Of a stretch of 64,000 nucleotides of DNA, positions 23,668-32,133 are shown piece by piece. Made by a program: the position numbers and the translations under genes. The notes beneath the pieces are model-generated. The model had not been told where the DNA came from. It saw nothing but the letters and a program-made list of their open reading frames with translations, and did not search any database. Positions within the stretch are counted from its first letter, which is position 1, and every line of letters starts with the position of its first letter. The stretch spans positions 124,001-188,000 of the forward strand of contig CAZVJF010000005.1 in the NCBI GenBank assembly GCA_964627445.1. The letters run 5' to 3'. This stretch comes from Luteibaculum sp964627445 (lineage in GTDB: Bacteria; Bacteroidota; Bacteroidia; Flavobacteriales_D; Luteibaculaceae).

Positions 23668-26120
23668 TGGCAAGACTTTTATACATAGTATGCTTTTTGT
23701 GTTTTGCCTTTAATGGGTTGAGCCAAATGACCGATCCTCCCGTAAAATTATCGGGCACGGTAACCGATGAGCGTGGAAACCCCATTCCTGGCGCGCGCAT
23801 TACCGTAATGGATGGAAACGTGCAGCCCACGGTAACCGATAATCTGGGGCGCTTTACTTTTAATCGCTTGGCCCAGGGACCTCAGGTACTAGTGGTTTAC
23901 AGTCTGGGCTTTGGCCCTGTAACCGATACGGTAATCTGCTCACCGGCAGAGGAAACTATTGTGAGTTATCGTTTAAACCCAGCCATAGAAGCACTAAACG
24001 AGGTAGAAATAAAAGCCGCCCAGCCTGAAATGTTGGAGCGCCTGCGTACGATACGCGGAACCATGCTCTTTGCTGCTAAGAAAAACGATGTGGTACGTCC
24101 CGATGCTCTGGTGATGAACACCGGAAGCAATAACGCGCGTCAGCTGTATGCAAAAGTATCGGGCCTCAATATCTGGGAGAGCGATTATGGTGGAAACCAG
24201 TTGGAAATTGGCGGCCGAGGCTTAAGCCCTAGTCGCACTTCTAATTTCAATACAAGGCAAAATGGATATGACATCAGTGCCGACCCACTGGGCTACCCAG
24301 AAACCTACTACTCACCGCCTGCCGATGCCATAGAGCGTATCGACATTTTACGTGGAGCATCCTCACTGCAATTTGGCAGCCAATTCGGTGGCCTGGTAAA
24401 CTTTATCCTCAAAGACAAAGAAGGCAGCGGCTGGATTAATGGAGAAACCAAACAAACTGTAGGCTCTTTTGGCTTGGTTAACAGCTTTAATAGCGTGGGC
24501 TTGGAAAAAGGGAAAAGTAAGCTCTACACCTTCGTCAATTACCGAAAAACAGAAGGTTGGAAAGGTAGCTCTGCCAGTGAAAGCACCACCCTCTACGGTA
24601 AATACACCCTAAAAGCCGCTCCCAACTTCCAACTGCACGTAGAGTATACCCACAACCAATATTTGGCGCAGCAGCCGGGTGGGTTAACCGATCAACAGTT
24701 TGAAGCCGATATGTACCAGGTAACCCGGGAGCGCAACTGGTTTCGAGTACAATGGAACTTACCGGCCCTGGAGTTTACCTGGAAAATTGACGACAAAACA
24801 GAGGTAAACCATAAAACCTATGCTTTATTCGCAACCCGCGATGCCCTGGGCTTTTTGGAGGCACCCAACATTAGCGATCCAGCCAATTTTAGCTTCTCAG
24901 AAGATTTTCAGAAGCAGCGCAACCTCATTCACGATGCTTTTAGCAACTGGGGCTCCGAAACCCGTATTTTAAGACGCACCTCGCTGGGTGGAAAGGACCT
25001 GGCTTTTACCGGTGGTTTCCGTTTTTACCAGGGCAACAATCAAAAGCAGCAGGGCTTTGCGAGCACAGGAAGCAATGCCAGCTTTAACTACCTCAGTGAA
25101 GACTTTCCCGGCATCTCGGATTTCGATTTTAGCAACCAAAACCTAGCCGGATTTACTGAAGCGTTGCTGCACCTCAACACCAAAACCGCCATTACGGCTG
25201 GCCTGCGTGTAGAGCATATCGATACGCGTGGGTCGGGTACCTTTAGGCAAGTGGTGCGTGGTCCGGCCAACAACATTATCCTAGACTCTACCTACCAAAA
25301 TCAACTGCAGAAAGAACGCCAGTTTGCTATTGCTGGAATAGGCCTTTCGCACCGCTTAAAGCCTACACTAGAGCTCTTTTTAAATTTCTCGCAAAACTAC
25401 CGCTCCATCACCTTTAATGATGTGGTGGTGCGCAATCCCGCATTCCGCATAGACCCAAACATTAGCGATGAGCGCGGATATAACTTAGACCTGGGACTAA
25501 AGGGTTATGTCCTTCCTGGTGTGGGGGTAGACATTACCGCGTTTTATCTACGCTATGCCAACCGTATTGGCTTATTGCTTGCCTCAGACCCCGAGACCTT
25601 TAATGTATTTCGATTGCGTACGAATATTGGCGCATCCGATACCTACGGGGTAGAAACGCTGGTAGAATTGAAGCCCATGCAGTGGTTTAGCAAAGAGAAG
25701 ACGGATTTTAATTTTACCGTATTCACCAACATTTCCCTGCTCAATGGCCGCTACAACAGCGAAGACCCTACCATAGACGGGAACAAAATAGAATTGGTAC
25801 CCGATTTTACGTTCCGCGGTGGCGTTAATCTGCGCTACAAGGATCTTAAAGCATCTTTGCAATACACCTATGTGAACGACCACTTCTCAGATGCTACCAA
25901 TGCCTTTGAAACGCCTAACAGCATTAGCGGCATTATTCCTTCGTATGCTGTTTGGGATTTGGGCTTAGACTACACCTACCGTGCCTGGAACCTTGCCACT
26001 GGGGTCAACAACCTAGGCAACGCCAAATATTTTACACGTAGAGCCACAGGATACCCAGGTCCGGGTATTATTCCAGCCAATCCAAGAAATGTTTACGTAA
26101 CGGTTGGGTATACCTTTTAA
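23667..26120 (+). CDS. TonB-dependent receptor with carboxypeptidase-like N-terminal domain
   Basis: An 817-residue outer-membrane receptor. Signal peptide 1-19; CarboxypepD_reg-like domain ~25-105 (LSGTVTDERGNPIPGARI..., DNLGRFTF); plug ~120-245 with IGGRGLSPSRTS and the FecA-like GYPETYY, ending in RIDILRGASSLQFGSQFGG; 22-strand barrel to the final YVTVGYTF. The plug resembles ferric-citrate-type receptors, but the ligand cannot be assigned. The ATG at 23667 overlaps the HTTM stop (TAATG), favoured over a TTG at 23646 that would put polar residues before the signal peptide. Last gene of the operon. Confidence 0.92.
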   Translation: MARLLYIVCFLCFAFNGLSQMTDPPVKLSGTVTDERGNPIPGARITVMDGNVQPTVTDNLGRFTFNRLAQGPQVLVVYSLGFGPVTDTVICSPAEETIVSYRLNPAIEALNEVEIKAAQPEMLERLRTIRGTMLFAAKKNDVVRPDALVMNTGSNNARQLYAKVSGLNIWESDYGGNQLEIGGRGLSPSRTSNFNTRQNGYDISADPLGYPETYYSPPADAIERIDILRGASSLQFGSQFGGLVNFILKDKEGSGWINGETKQTVGSFGLVNSFNSVGLEKGKSKLYTFVNYRKTEGWKGSSASESTTLYGKYTLKAAPNFQLHVEYTHNQYLAQQPGGLTDQQFEADMYQVTRERNWFRVQWNLPALEFTWKIDDKTEVNHKTYALFATRDALGFLEAPNISDPANFSFSEDFQKQRNLIHDAFSNWGSETRILRRTSLGGKDLAFTGGFRFYQGNNQKQQGFASTGSNASFNYLSEDFPGISDFDFSNQNLAGFTEALLHLNTKTAITAGLRVEHIDTRGSGTFRQVVRGPANNIILDSTYQNQLQKERQFAIAGIGLSHRLKPTLELFLNFSQNYRSITFNDVVVRNPAFRIDPNISDERGYNLDLGLKGYVLPGVGVDITAFYLRYANRIGLLLASDPETFNVFRLRTNIGASDTYGVETLVELKPMQWFSKEKTDFNFTVFTNISLLNGRYNSEDPTIDGNKIELVPDFTFRGGVNLRYKDLKASLQYTYVNDHFSDATNAFETPNSISGIIPSYAVWDLGLDYTYRAWNLATGVNNLGNAKYFTRRATGYPGPGIIPANPRNVYVTVGYTF

Positions 26121-26124
26121 GGGC

Positions 26125-26808
26125 TTAGCCCTCGGCCGAGAACAAGAACTTATTGGGACTTACCAGATTTTGCTTTACCGCGTACATTACAATGGCCGCA
26201 GTGTTGTTCACTCCTAATTTTGCCATAATATTCTTGCGGTGCGTATTAATGGTATGCGTGCTCAGACACAAGCGATCTGCAATTTGACCTGTGGTTTGCC
26301 CCTCGGCTATCAACAGAATAATTTCCTGCTCGCGCTGCGTAAGCGAAATGGGCGCGCACGATTGCTGTGACACCTCAATATTTTGAACCTCGATAGCTTC
26401 CTTTTGGATGGTTTCCAAAATCTTACCACAGAAAAACTTACTGCCTTTAGCGGTTTCGGTAACGGCATCGCGAATTTCATCGATGTCGCAATCTTTTTTA
26501 ATATAACTGGTTACACCGCTTTTAATGGCGTTGGTTATAGTAAAACCCGATTGATCGTAGGTAATAGCTACAAATTGTAGCTTGCTGTTCTTTTCTCGTG
26601 TTAGAGGAATGGCATCTATGGTAAAGCCAGGGCTGGTATAGTCAATAAGTGCTACTTCCGCCTCCGTGGTAGCCGATTTTTTCACCAAGTCCTCGGTACT
26701 CACCGCCTCATCTACAATCTCAAAGATCTCTGGGTTATTGAACACGTTCTTTAACCCCATTCGAATCAACTGGTTACTGTCGGCTAGCAAAATCTTAACG
26801 GCAGGCAT
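26125..26808 (-). CDS. Orphan LuxR/NarL-type response regulator
   Basis: A 227-residue transcription factor. The receiver domain (5-125) keeps the phosphoacceptor Asp (VALIDYTSPGF), the Thr switch (FVAITYD) and Lys (YIKKD), but the N-terminal acidic pair is reduced to one Asp (ILLADSNQL). The LuxR HTH (150-215) is typical: LTQREQEIILLIAEG, IADRLCLSTHTINTHRKNI. No histidine kinase is nearby. It converges on the TonB receptor gene (4-bp gap) and follows rnz by 31 bp on the same strand; TAGTTTTG at 26842-26835 on the minus strand is a possible -7 box. Confidence 0.9.
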   Translation of the reverse strand: MPAVKILLADSNQLIRMGLKNVFNNPEIFEIVDEAVSTEDLVKKSATTEAEVALIDYTSPGFTIDAIPLTREKNSKLQFVAITYDQSGFTITNAIKSGVTSYIKKDCDIDEIRDAVTETAKGSKFFCGKILETIQKEAIEVQNIEVSQQSCAPISLTQREQEIILLIAEGQTTGQIADRLCLSTHTINTHRKNIMAKLGVNNTAAIVMYAVKQNLVSPNKFLFSAEG

Positions 26809-26839
26809 ATTTTTGTTTCTTATTAAGAACGGATCAAAA

Positions 26840-27751
26840 CTAGATATTAATTACGAGACCGTCCCGAGCTAAAACAACATTGTTGAAATTTTGTTTGGCT
26901 TCTGCCTCCAAAACGGACAAATCGCGGTAGCGTGCAGAGAAATGGCCTAGCATCAATTTTTCAACTCCGGCTTCTGCTGCAATTTTAGCCGCATCTGCAG
27001 CACAAGAGTGCTGCGTAGCCTTGGCTCGGGCTCTATCGGCTTCCACAAAACTGGCCTCATGATAGAGCAAGTTTACTCCTTTTACATACGGAACTACGTC
27101 TGGGAAGTAAGCCGTATCGGTGCAAAAAGCATAGGATTTTGGAGGCGCTGGCGCTTTCGTTAAAGTCTCATTAGGAACTACCGTTCCATCTTCGGCCACA
27201 AAATCCTCCCCGTCTTTTATGCGCCAAATCCAGTACACCGGCACATTATACGCTGCAGCTACTTCGGGCAAATACGTGCGTTTCTTGGGCTTTTCTTGAA
27301 AAACAAAACCTGTTGTGGGCATCTTGTGCTTTAGCGGAAAGCTATATACCTGAAACTTGTTATTCTCTACCAATAGCGTGTGCTCTTTGGCAGGAACTTC
27401 GTGGAAATTGAGCTCAAAACACAAGGTTTTGCGGCTCATGTCTACCATAGTCATTACAGCATGCTCCAAGCCTTTTGGGCCATAAATATCTAGCGGCAGA
27501 TTTCGCCCCAATAAGTGCATGGTAGAAAGTAATCCTGGCAATCCAAAAATATGGTCGCCATGCATGTGGGTAATAAAAATATAGCGGATGCGCTGCATTT
27601 TGATGCCGTAGGTGCGCATTTGCAATTGGGTTCCCTCCGCGCAGTCGGCTAAAAGGTACTCTTCTTGTATATTGATAACGTGGGCGGTAGGATTACGGCT
27701 TTTGGTAGGAACGGCGGAACCCGAGCCCAATACGGTAATCTCAAATTTCAA
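26840..27751 (-). CDS. rnz: Ribonuclease Z (tRNA 3' endonuclease)
   Basis: A 303-residue metallo-beta-lactamase-fold nuclease trimming tRNA 3' ends. Motifs: VLGSGSAVPT, the zinc motif THMHGDHIFGLPG, the exosite-type YGPKG region, FCTDTAYFPDV, LYHEASF and LGHFSARY. The start is TTG: the family N-terminus M-K-F-E-I-T-x-L-G-S-G begins exactly there and no ATG is available. A GGAGGAG run lies about 7 bp upstream, an unusually good ribosome-binding site for this phylum. It overlaps the STAS-like gene by 11 bp. Confidence 0.95.
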   Translation of the reverse strand: MKFEITVLGSGSAVPTKSRNPTAHVINIQEEYLLADCAEGTQLQMRTYGIKMQRIRYIFITHMHGDHIFGLPGLLSTMHLLGRNLPLDIYGPKGLEHAVMTMVDMSRKTLCFELNFHEVPAKEHTLLVENNKFQVYSFPLKHKMPTTGFVFQEKPKKRTYLPEVAAAYNVPVYWIWRIKDGEDFVAEDGTVVPNETLTKAPAPPKSYAFCTDTAYFPDVVPYVKGVNLLYHEASFVEADRARAKATQHSCAADAAKIAAEAGVEKLMLGHFSARYRDLSVLEAEAKQNFNNVVLARDGLVINI

Positions 27752-28094
27752 AGTCGTCTCCTCCCAACTCGTTTTCCAAGGAAATCATAAACAACATGTC
27801 CTTGGCTTCATTCAGCGTAGGCGTTATATTCCACAGGGCCTCTTCGTAGGTGTTGTAAGCATCGTAGGCCTCTCCTACAATAAAAACCACATTGCCCAGC
27901 GTTGTCATTTTTTCCAATGCTGCCACCGTTTCATCTGTAGGCTTTTCGTTGGCCAAAGCAGTACAATCTACAATAACACTGGGCGCATTGGTTTGTATGG
28001 ATTGCTCCAAGTCTTTTAGGAGTTCAGCATTCCAACCGGCTGCATTAGAAAGTGTGAGCAGAACAAAGTTCTCTTCGGTTTGTGCCTTAATCAT
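27741..28094 (-). CDS. Small STAS-like protein overlapping rnz
   Basis: A 117-residue cytosolic protein with strand-helix alternation: an IVDCT-like central strand, VAALEKM, VVFIVGEAYDAY and the tail TPTLNEAKDMLFMISLENELG. Flavobacteria commonly have a small gene immediately upstream of rnz with the same tail pattern (VPTLxEAxDxIxMExxExxL), loosely resembling anti-sigma-antagonist STAS folds. No phosphorylatable Ser motif stands out. It overlaps pyrB by 8 bp and rnz by 11 bp, so all are one transcript. Function unknown. Confidence 0.75.
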   Translation of the reverse strand: MIKAQTEENFVLLTLSNAAGWNAELLKDLEQSIQTNAPSVIVDCTALANEKPTDETVAALEKMTTLGNVVFIVGEAYDAYNTYEEALWNITPTLNEAKDMLFMISLENELGGDDFEI

Positions 28095-29031
28095 ACTGAT
28101 TGGGTTTTAGCTTAGATGCGAGTAAAAACAACACTGCCATGCGTATGGCAACACCGTTTTCTACCTGTTGTAAGATAATTGCTGCATCCGAATCTGCAAC
28201 ATCCGAGTCCAATTCTACGCCTCTATTGATAGGTCCCGGATGCATAACGGTTATGGGTTTTGCAACCGCATCCAGCCGCTTTTTGTTCAATCCAAACATG
28301 TTGGCGTATTCCCGTAAACTTGGAAAATAGCGGTCTTTTTGGCGCTCCATCTGTATGCGCAACATGTTCGCTACATCGCACCACTCCAACGCCTCATCCA
28401 GGTTGTTAGATACTTTTACCCCCAACTCGTGTATGTAGGTTGGAATGAGTGTTTTAGGGCCACATACCATCACGTCTGCACCCAACTTTTGAAGGCAGTA
28501 AATGTTGGACAATGCCACACGTGAATGTAAGATATCGCCCACAATCACCACTTTCTTCCCCGCTACCGATTGGCAATGCTGCTCTATGGAAAAAGCGTCT
28601 AAAAGCGCCTGAGTTGGATGTTCGTGCGTACCATCTCCGGCATTGATTACACAGGTATCTACGTTTTTACTTAGAAACACCGCAGCACCGGGATTGGGGT
28701 GACGCATCACCACCATATCCACCTTCATGGCCAGTACATTATTCACCGTATCTATAAGGGTTTCGCCCTTACTTACCGAAGATCCCGAGGCCGAGAAGTT
28801 GATCACATCGGCACTGAGCCGTTTTTCTGCCAACTCAAAAGAGAGTTTGGTACGGGTGGAATTCTCGAAAAAGAGATTGGCCACGGTGGTATCTCGCAAA
28901 GAGGGCACCTTTTTAATGGGGCGATTGATGACCTCTTTGAAGTTACGAGCTGTATCAAAAATTAAGCGAATATCATCGGGAGTTAAATCTGAAATTCCGA
29001 GAAGATGGTTTACGCTTAATTCTTGATTCAT
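28087..29031 (-). CDS. pyrB: Aspartate carbamoyltransferase, catalytic chain
   Basis: A 314-residue enzyme of pyrimidine synthesis. Motifs: FFENSTRTKLSFELAEKRL (carbamoyl-phosphate STRT loop), SKGETLIDT (80s-type loop), HPTQALLD, and MHPGPINRGVEL. No regulatory pyrI is adjacent, as in Gram-positive and many Bacteroidota enzymes. ATG at 29031 is chosen over a GTG one codon upstream. It lies 2 bp after pyrR in a pyrR-pyrB order like that of Bacillus. Confidence 0.96.
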   Translation of the reverse strand: MNQELSVNHLLGISDLTPDDIRLIFDTARNFKEVINRPIKKVPSLRDTTVANLFFENSTRTKLSFELAEKRLSADVINFSASGSSVSKGETLIDTVNNVLAMKVDMVVMRHPNPGAAVFLSKNVDTCVINAGDGTHEHPTQALLDAFSIEQHCQSVAGKKVVIVGDILHSRVALSNIYCLQKLGADVMVCGPKTLIPTYIHELGVKVSNNLDEALEWCDVANMLRIQMERQKDRYFPSLREYANMFGLNKKRLDAVAKPITVMHPGPINRGVELDSDVADSDAAIILQQVENGVAIRMAVLFLLASKLKPNQYD

Positions 29032-29033
29032 CA

Positions 29034-29576
29034 CTATTTATTGGGGTTAAACAACAACACTTTATCCTCACCATCCGTGTCTTTCCATTGCACAGAAACG
29101 CGCTCCGATTCAATGGAATCTATTTGGCGTCCTACATAATTCGGCTGAATGGGCAAATCGCGATGGAACCTGCGGTCTACCAGACACATCAACTCTACCG
29201 ATTTGGGTCGACCAAAGGCAAGCATGGCATCTAGGCCCGCTCTAACGCTTCGCCCCGTGTAGAGTACGTCATCCACCAAAATCACATCCAAATCCTCTAG
29301 TAGGAAGGGTATTTCGGTTTTATTGGCTTGTATGGGTGCATCTCTTCTGCGGAAATCATCGCGATAAAAGGTGATGTCCAAGGACCCCTTACGAACCGTA
29401 GTTCCGAGAATTTCCTCAACAAGCAGATTGATACGATGCGCTAAGAATATACCGCGGGGTTGTAGCCCGAGCACAGCGGCATTGGAAAAATCTCCGTGAT
29501 TTTCTACCAATTGGCGCGCCAGCCTTTGCAAAATAAGGTCGAGCTGTCTGGTATTGATGAGCGTAAGTGGCGTCAT
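29034..29576 (-). CDS. pyrR: PyrR-like bifunctional regulator / uracil phosphoribosyltransferase
   Basis: A 180-residue type I phosphoribosyltransferase. The PRPP-binding motif VILVDDVLYTGRSVRAGLDA and GLQPRGIFLA are clear. In Bacillus PyrR also attenuates pyr mRNA by binding a hairpin; here only pyrB follows and I see no obvious leader hairpin between the genes, so the regulatory role is not shown. ATG at 29576 gives the family start; the frame extends to a TTG at 29591. Confidence 0.92.
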   Translation of the reverse strand: MTPLTLINTRQLDLILQRLARQLVENHGDFSNAAVLGLQPRGIFLAHRINLLVEEILGTTVRKGSLDITFYRDDFRRRDAPIQANKTEIPFLLEDLDVILVDDVLYTGRSVRAGLDAMLAFGRPKSVELMCLVDRRFHRDLPIQPNYVGRQIDSIESERVSVQWKDTDGEDKVLLFNPNK

Positions 29577-29625
29577 AGCTAGTGCCGACAAATATAGGAT
29601 TTCAGCTATTACCTACTAGAAATAA

Positions 29626-29656
29626 AAAACCCCGTTCTGAGCACAGAACGGGGTTT
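29626..29656 (-). terminator. Terminator of rpsA
   Basis: A perfect hairpin AAACCCCGTTCTG / CAGAACGGGGTTT with a four-base loop. On the minus strand it is followed by a T-run and lies about 20 bp after the rpsA stop. Confidence 0.92.
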
Positions 29657-29676
29657 GGTATGCGGTAAGCAAAAGA

Positions 29677-31470
29677 CTACTTCTCGTCTTTTCCTTCCAT
29701 TTTCTCTTTAAGGCTCGCTAACACGTCTAAGTCACCTAGGGTAGACTTTTCGTTTTTATCGTTAGTCGCTTTAATCGCTTTAGAGCTTCCGCCTCCACCT
29801 TTGTTGGTAGATTTTGGTTTCTCTTCAACCGCTTTCTTATCGAAAGTACGGGTGTGCGATACTACAATCTTACGAGCGTCTTTGTTGAAGTCGGTTACTA
29901 CAAAGTCTAATGCTTCATCAGCACCCGCTTTGCTTCCGTCTTCTTTGCGCAGTTGCTTCGCAGGGCAGAAACCTTCTACACCGTAAGGAAGTGTAATGGT
30001 AGCTCCGTTGCTATCTAGGTTAGAAACCGTTCCCTGGTGTACCGAACCAATTCCGAAGATGGTTTCAAATACATCCCATGGGTTTTCTTCCAACTGCTTG
30101 TGACCTAAGCTCAGCTTGCGGTTTTCTGCATCTACTTCCAACACAACCACTTCCATCTCATCGCCTACGTTGCAGAACTCAGATGGGTGCTTGATTTTCT
30201 TAGACCAAGAAAGATCAGAAATGTGGATCAAACCATCAATTCCTTCTTCGAGCTCGCAGAATACACCAAAATTGGTGAAGTTGCGCACTTTCGCTTTGTG
30301 CTTAGATTGTACAGGGTATTTGGTTTCGATACCTTCCCATGGGTCTGGCATCAATTGCTTAATACCTAGCGACATCTTGCGCTCTTCGCGATCTAGGGTA
30401 AGGATTACTGCTTCTACCTCGTCTCCTACTTTTAGGAAATCCTGAGCAGAACGCAAGTGCTGTGACCAAGACATCTCAGAAACGTGGATCAATCCTTCTA
30501 CACCAGGCTGAATTTCAACGAAAGCACCGTAATCAGCAAGTACAACTACTTTACCTTTTACTTTATCGCCTACGTTAAGCTCTTGTGGAAGGTTATCCCA
30601 TGGATGTGGCTCAAGCTGCTTCAATCCAAGTGCAATCTTTTTCTTCTCATCATCGAAGTCAAGGATTACCACTTTAATCTTCTCGTCTAGGTTAACAACC
30701 TCTTCTGGGTGGTTGATACGACCCCAAGAAAGGTCTGTAATGTGGATAAGACCATCCACACCACCGAGGTCGATAAATACCCCGTATGAAGTGATGTTCT
30801 TAACGGTACCTTCAAGGATTTGTCCTTTTTCAAGACCCGCGATAATTTGTTTCTTCTGCTCTTCGAGTTCTGCCTCGATAAGTGCTTTGTGAGAAACCAC
30901 CACGTTTTTGAATTCGTGGTTGATTTTAACCACTTTGAACTCCATGGTTTTGCCTACGTACTGGTCGTAGTCGCGAATAGGCTTCACATCAATTTGAGAA
31001 CCAGGCAAGAACGCCTCAATTCCAAATACATCTACAATAAGACCACCTTTGGTGCGGCACTTAATGTGACCTTTAATGATTTCTTCTTTATCTAACGCAT
31101 CGTTTACTTTCTCCCAAGCCGAGTGTATACGGGCTGTTTTGTGAGAAACGATCAATTGACCTGATCCGTCTTCTTGGTTTTCAACGTAAACCGGTACCTT
31201 ATCCCCTACGGCTAGGTCTGGGTTGTAACGGAATTCGTTGTAAGGAATGATTCCTTCTGATTTGTAGCCAATGTTTACAATTACCTCTTTTTTGGTAATC
31301 TCCACCACTGTTCCTTCGATTACCTCGTGCTCCTCAATAGAGGTTAACGTGTCCTCGTACTTCTTTTCATACTCCTTTTGATCTGCACCGGAGAATGAGG
31401 TGCTGTCTTGTTCGAACTGCTCCCAGTTAAAATCGCTGTCTGCAGTTTCAATAACTTTGTTTTCGGCCAT
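29677..31470 (-). CDS. rpsA: 30S ribosomal protein S1
   Basis: A 597-residue RNA-binding ribosomal protein made of tandem S1 domains (about residues 55-125, 145-210, 225-300, 310-390, 400-475, 485-555; typical SYGVFIDLGGVDGLIHITDLSWGR and VEGLIHVSEMSW units). The tail is Lys-rich (KKAVEEKPKSTNKGGGGSSK). ATG at 31470 (M-A-E-N-K-V-I) is chosen; the frame extends 21 residues further but through the leader downstream of a strong promoter. In Bacteroidota S1 is important because leaders lack Shine-Dalgarno sequences. Confidence 0.96.
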   Translation of the reverse strand: MAENKVIETADSDFNWEQFEQDSTSFSGADQKEYEKKYEDTLTSIEEHEVIEGTVVEITKKEVIVNIGYKSEGIIPYNEFRYNPDLAVGDKVPVYVENQEDGSGQLIVSHKTARIHSAWEKVNDALDKEEIIKGHIKCRTKGGLIVDVFGIEAFLPGSQIDVKPIRDYDQYVGKTMEFKVVKINHEFKNVVVSHKALIEAELEEQKKQIIAGLEKGQILEGTVKNITSYGVFIDLGGVDGLIHITDLSWGRINHPEEVVNLDEKIKVVILDFDDEKKKIALGLKQLEPHPWDNLPQELNVGDKVKGKVVVLADYGAFVEIQPGVEGLIHVSEMSWSQHLRSAQDFLKVGDEVEAVILTLDREERKMSLGIKQLMPDPWEGIETKYPVQSKHKAKVRNFTNFGVFCELEEGIDGLIHISDLSWSKKIKHPSEFCNVGDEMEVVVLEVDAENRKLSLGHKQLEENPWDVFETIFGIGSVHQGTVSNLDSNGATITLPYGVEGFCPAKQLRKEDGSKAGADEALDFVVTDFNKDARKIVVSHTRTFDKKAVEEKPKSTNKGGGGSSKAIKATNDKNEKSTLGDLDVLASLKEKMEGKDEK

Positions 31471-31555
31471 GCTGGCTGTATTCTTTGTATTCTGCTCGGT
31501 CGGTAAACAGAAGTTGTTTTTAAAAAAGGGCAACCGACCTGCCCAAAAAGGACGG

Positions 31556-31583
31556 CAAAGATAGTGATTTTATTCACTCACAA
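31556..31583 (-). promoter_or_regulatory. Promoter of rpsA
   Basis: Minus-strand TTG (31583-31581), 17-bp spacer, TATCTTTG (31563-31556). The start site would give a leader of about 80 nt before the ATG, containing an A/T-rich stretch and CGGTCGG / CCGACC inverted segments that may fold. Confidence 0.75.
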
Positions 31584-31663
31584 CGAGTTACGATATTTTA
31601 CACTAAAGGTTGTGTTTTCACCGATTTAAATCTCCTTTTTATCATTGCAGAAACACAAGCTGC

Positions 31664-32059
31664 ATGGAAAACAACAACCTCAACACCTTTCGGGTACTCT
31701 TCATCATTAAGGGGGTCTTCAATCTACTCATAACACTAGCCACTTTATTCTACGTTTTTCTAGGAAGATTTATAGGAAACATGACGGAAACAGCGGTTAT
31801 TGAAGGCCAAGAGGCACCGCCTTTCGATATAGGCGCGGTTTTTGAAACCATAGGTTTGGTTGGATTCACTATCTGTCTAGGTTTAACTGTATGTACCTTT
31901 TTAGCCGCCAACTACATCAATAAGCGATCGCATTTAACCTTTATCATGGTGATAGCCATACTCAATGTGTTCACCGGTATTTTGGGAATTTTGTTGTGCA
32001 TTTTCACCCTTATTGAGTTGACGAAACCACACGTTAAAGCGCTTTTCCAAAGAAATTAG
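31664..32059 (+). CDS. Small multipass membrane protein
   Basis: A 131-residue protein with three or four predicted helices (about residues 8-32, 58-80 and 90-118), a short polar loop TETAVIEGQEAPPFDIG between the first two, and a basic tail. The N-terminus MENNNLNTFRVL is soluble and cytosolic. No family is recognised. ATG at 31664 is preferred to the longer frame from 31610, whose extra residues include several Cys and would precede a promoter-like TATCATTG. It stands alone, followed by a terminator. Confidence 0.7.
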   Translation: MENNNLNTFRVLFIIKGVFNLLITLATLFYVFLGRFIGNMTETAVIEGQEAPPFDIGAVFETIGLVGFTICLGLTVCTFLAANYINKRSHLTFIMVIAILNVFTGILGILLCIFTLIELTKPHVKALFQRN

Positions 32060-32073
32060 TTACCACAAGTACA

Positions 32074-32106
32074 AAAAAAAGAGGCCGCAGTTGCGACCTC
32101 TTTTGG
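32074..32106. terminator. Bidirectional terminator
   Basis: AAAAGAGG-C-CGCA and TGCG-A-CCTCTTTT arms (one mismatch) with flanking A and T runs, between converging genes. Confidence 0.8.
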
Positions 32107-32133
32107 TTTATAGGTATCGAAAAGCTTACAGTT

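Noticed and set aside
29576..29591. Extended pyrR from an upstream TTG
   Set aside because: The added residues are not part of the family N-terminus and an ATG lies five codons in.
29576..29676. PyrR-binding attenuator between rpsA and pyrR
   Set aside because: The hairpin at 29626-29656 is fully explained as the rpsA terminator and no antiterminator fold is visible.
31470..31533. Extended rpsA by 21 residues
   Set aside because: The segment is the leader downstream of a consensus promoter; the family starts at M-A-E-N-K.
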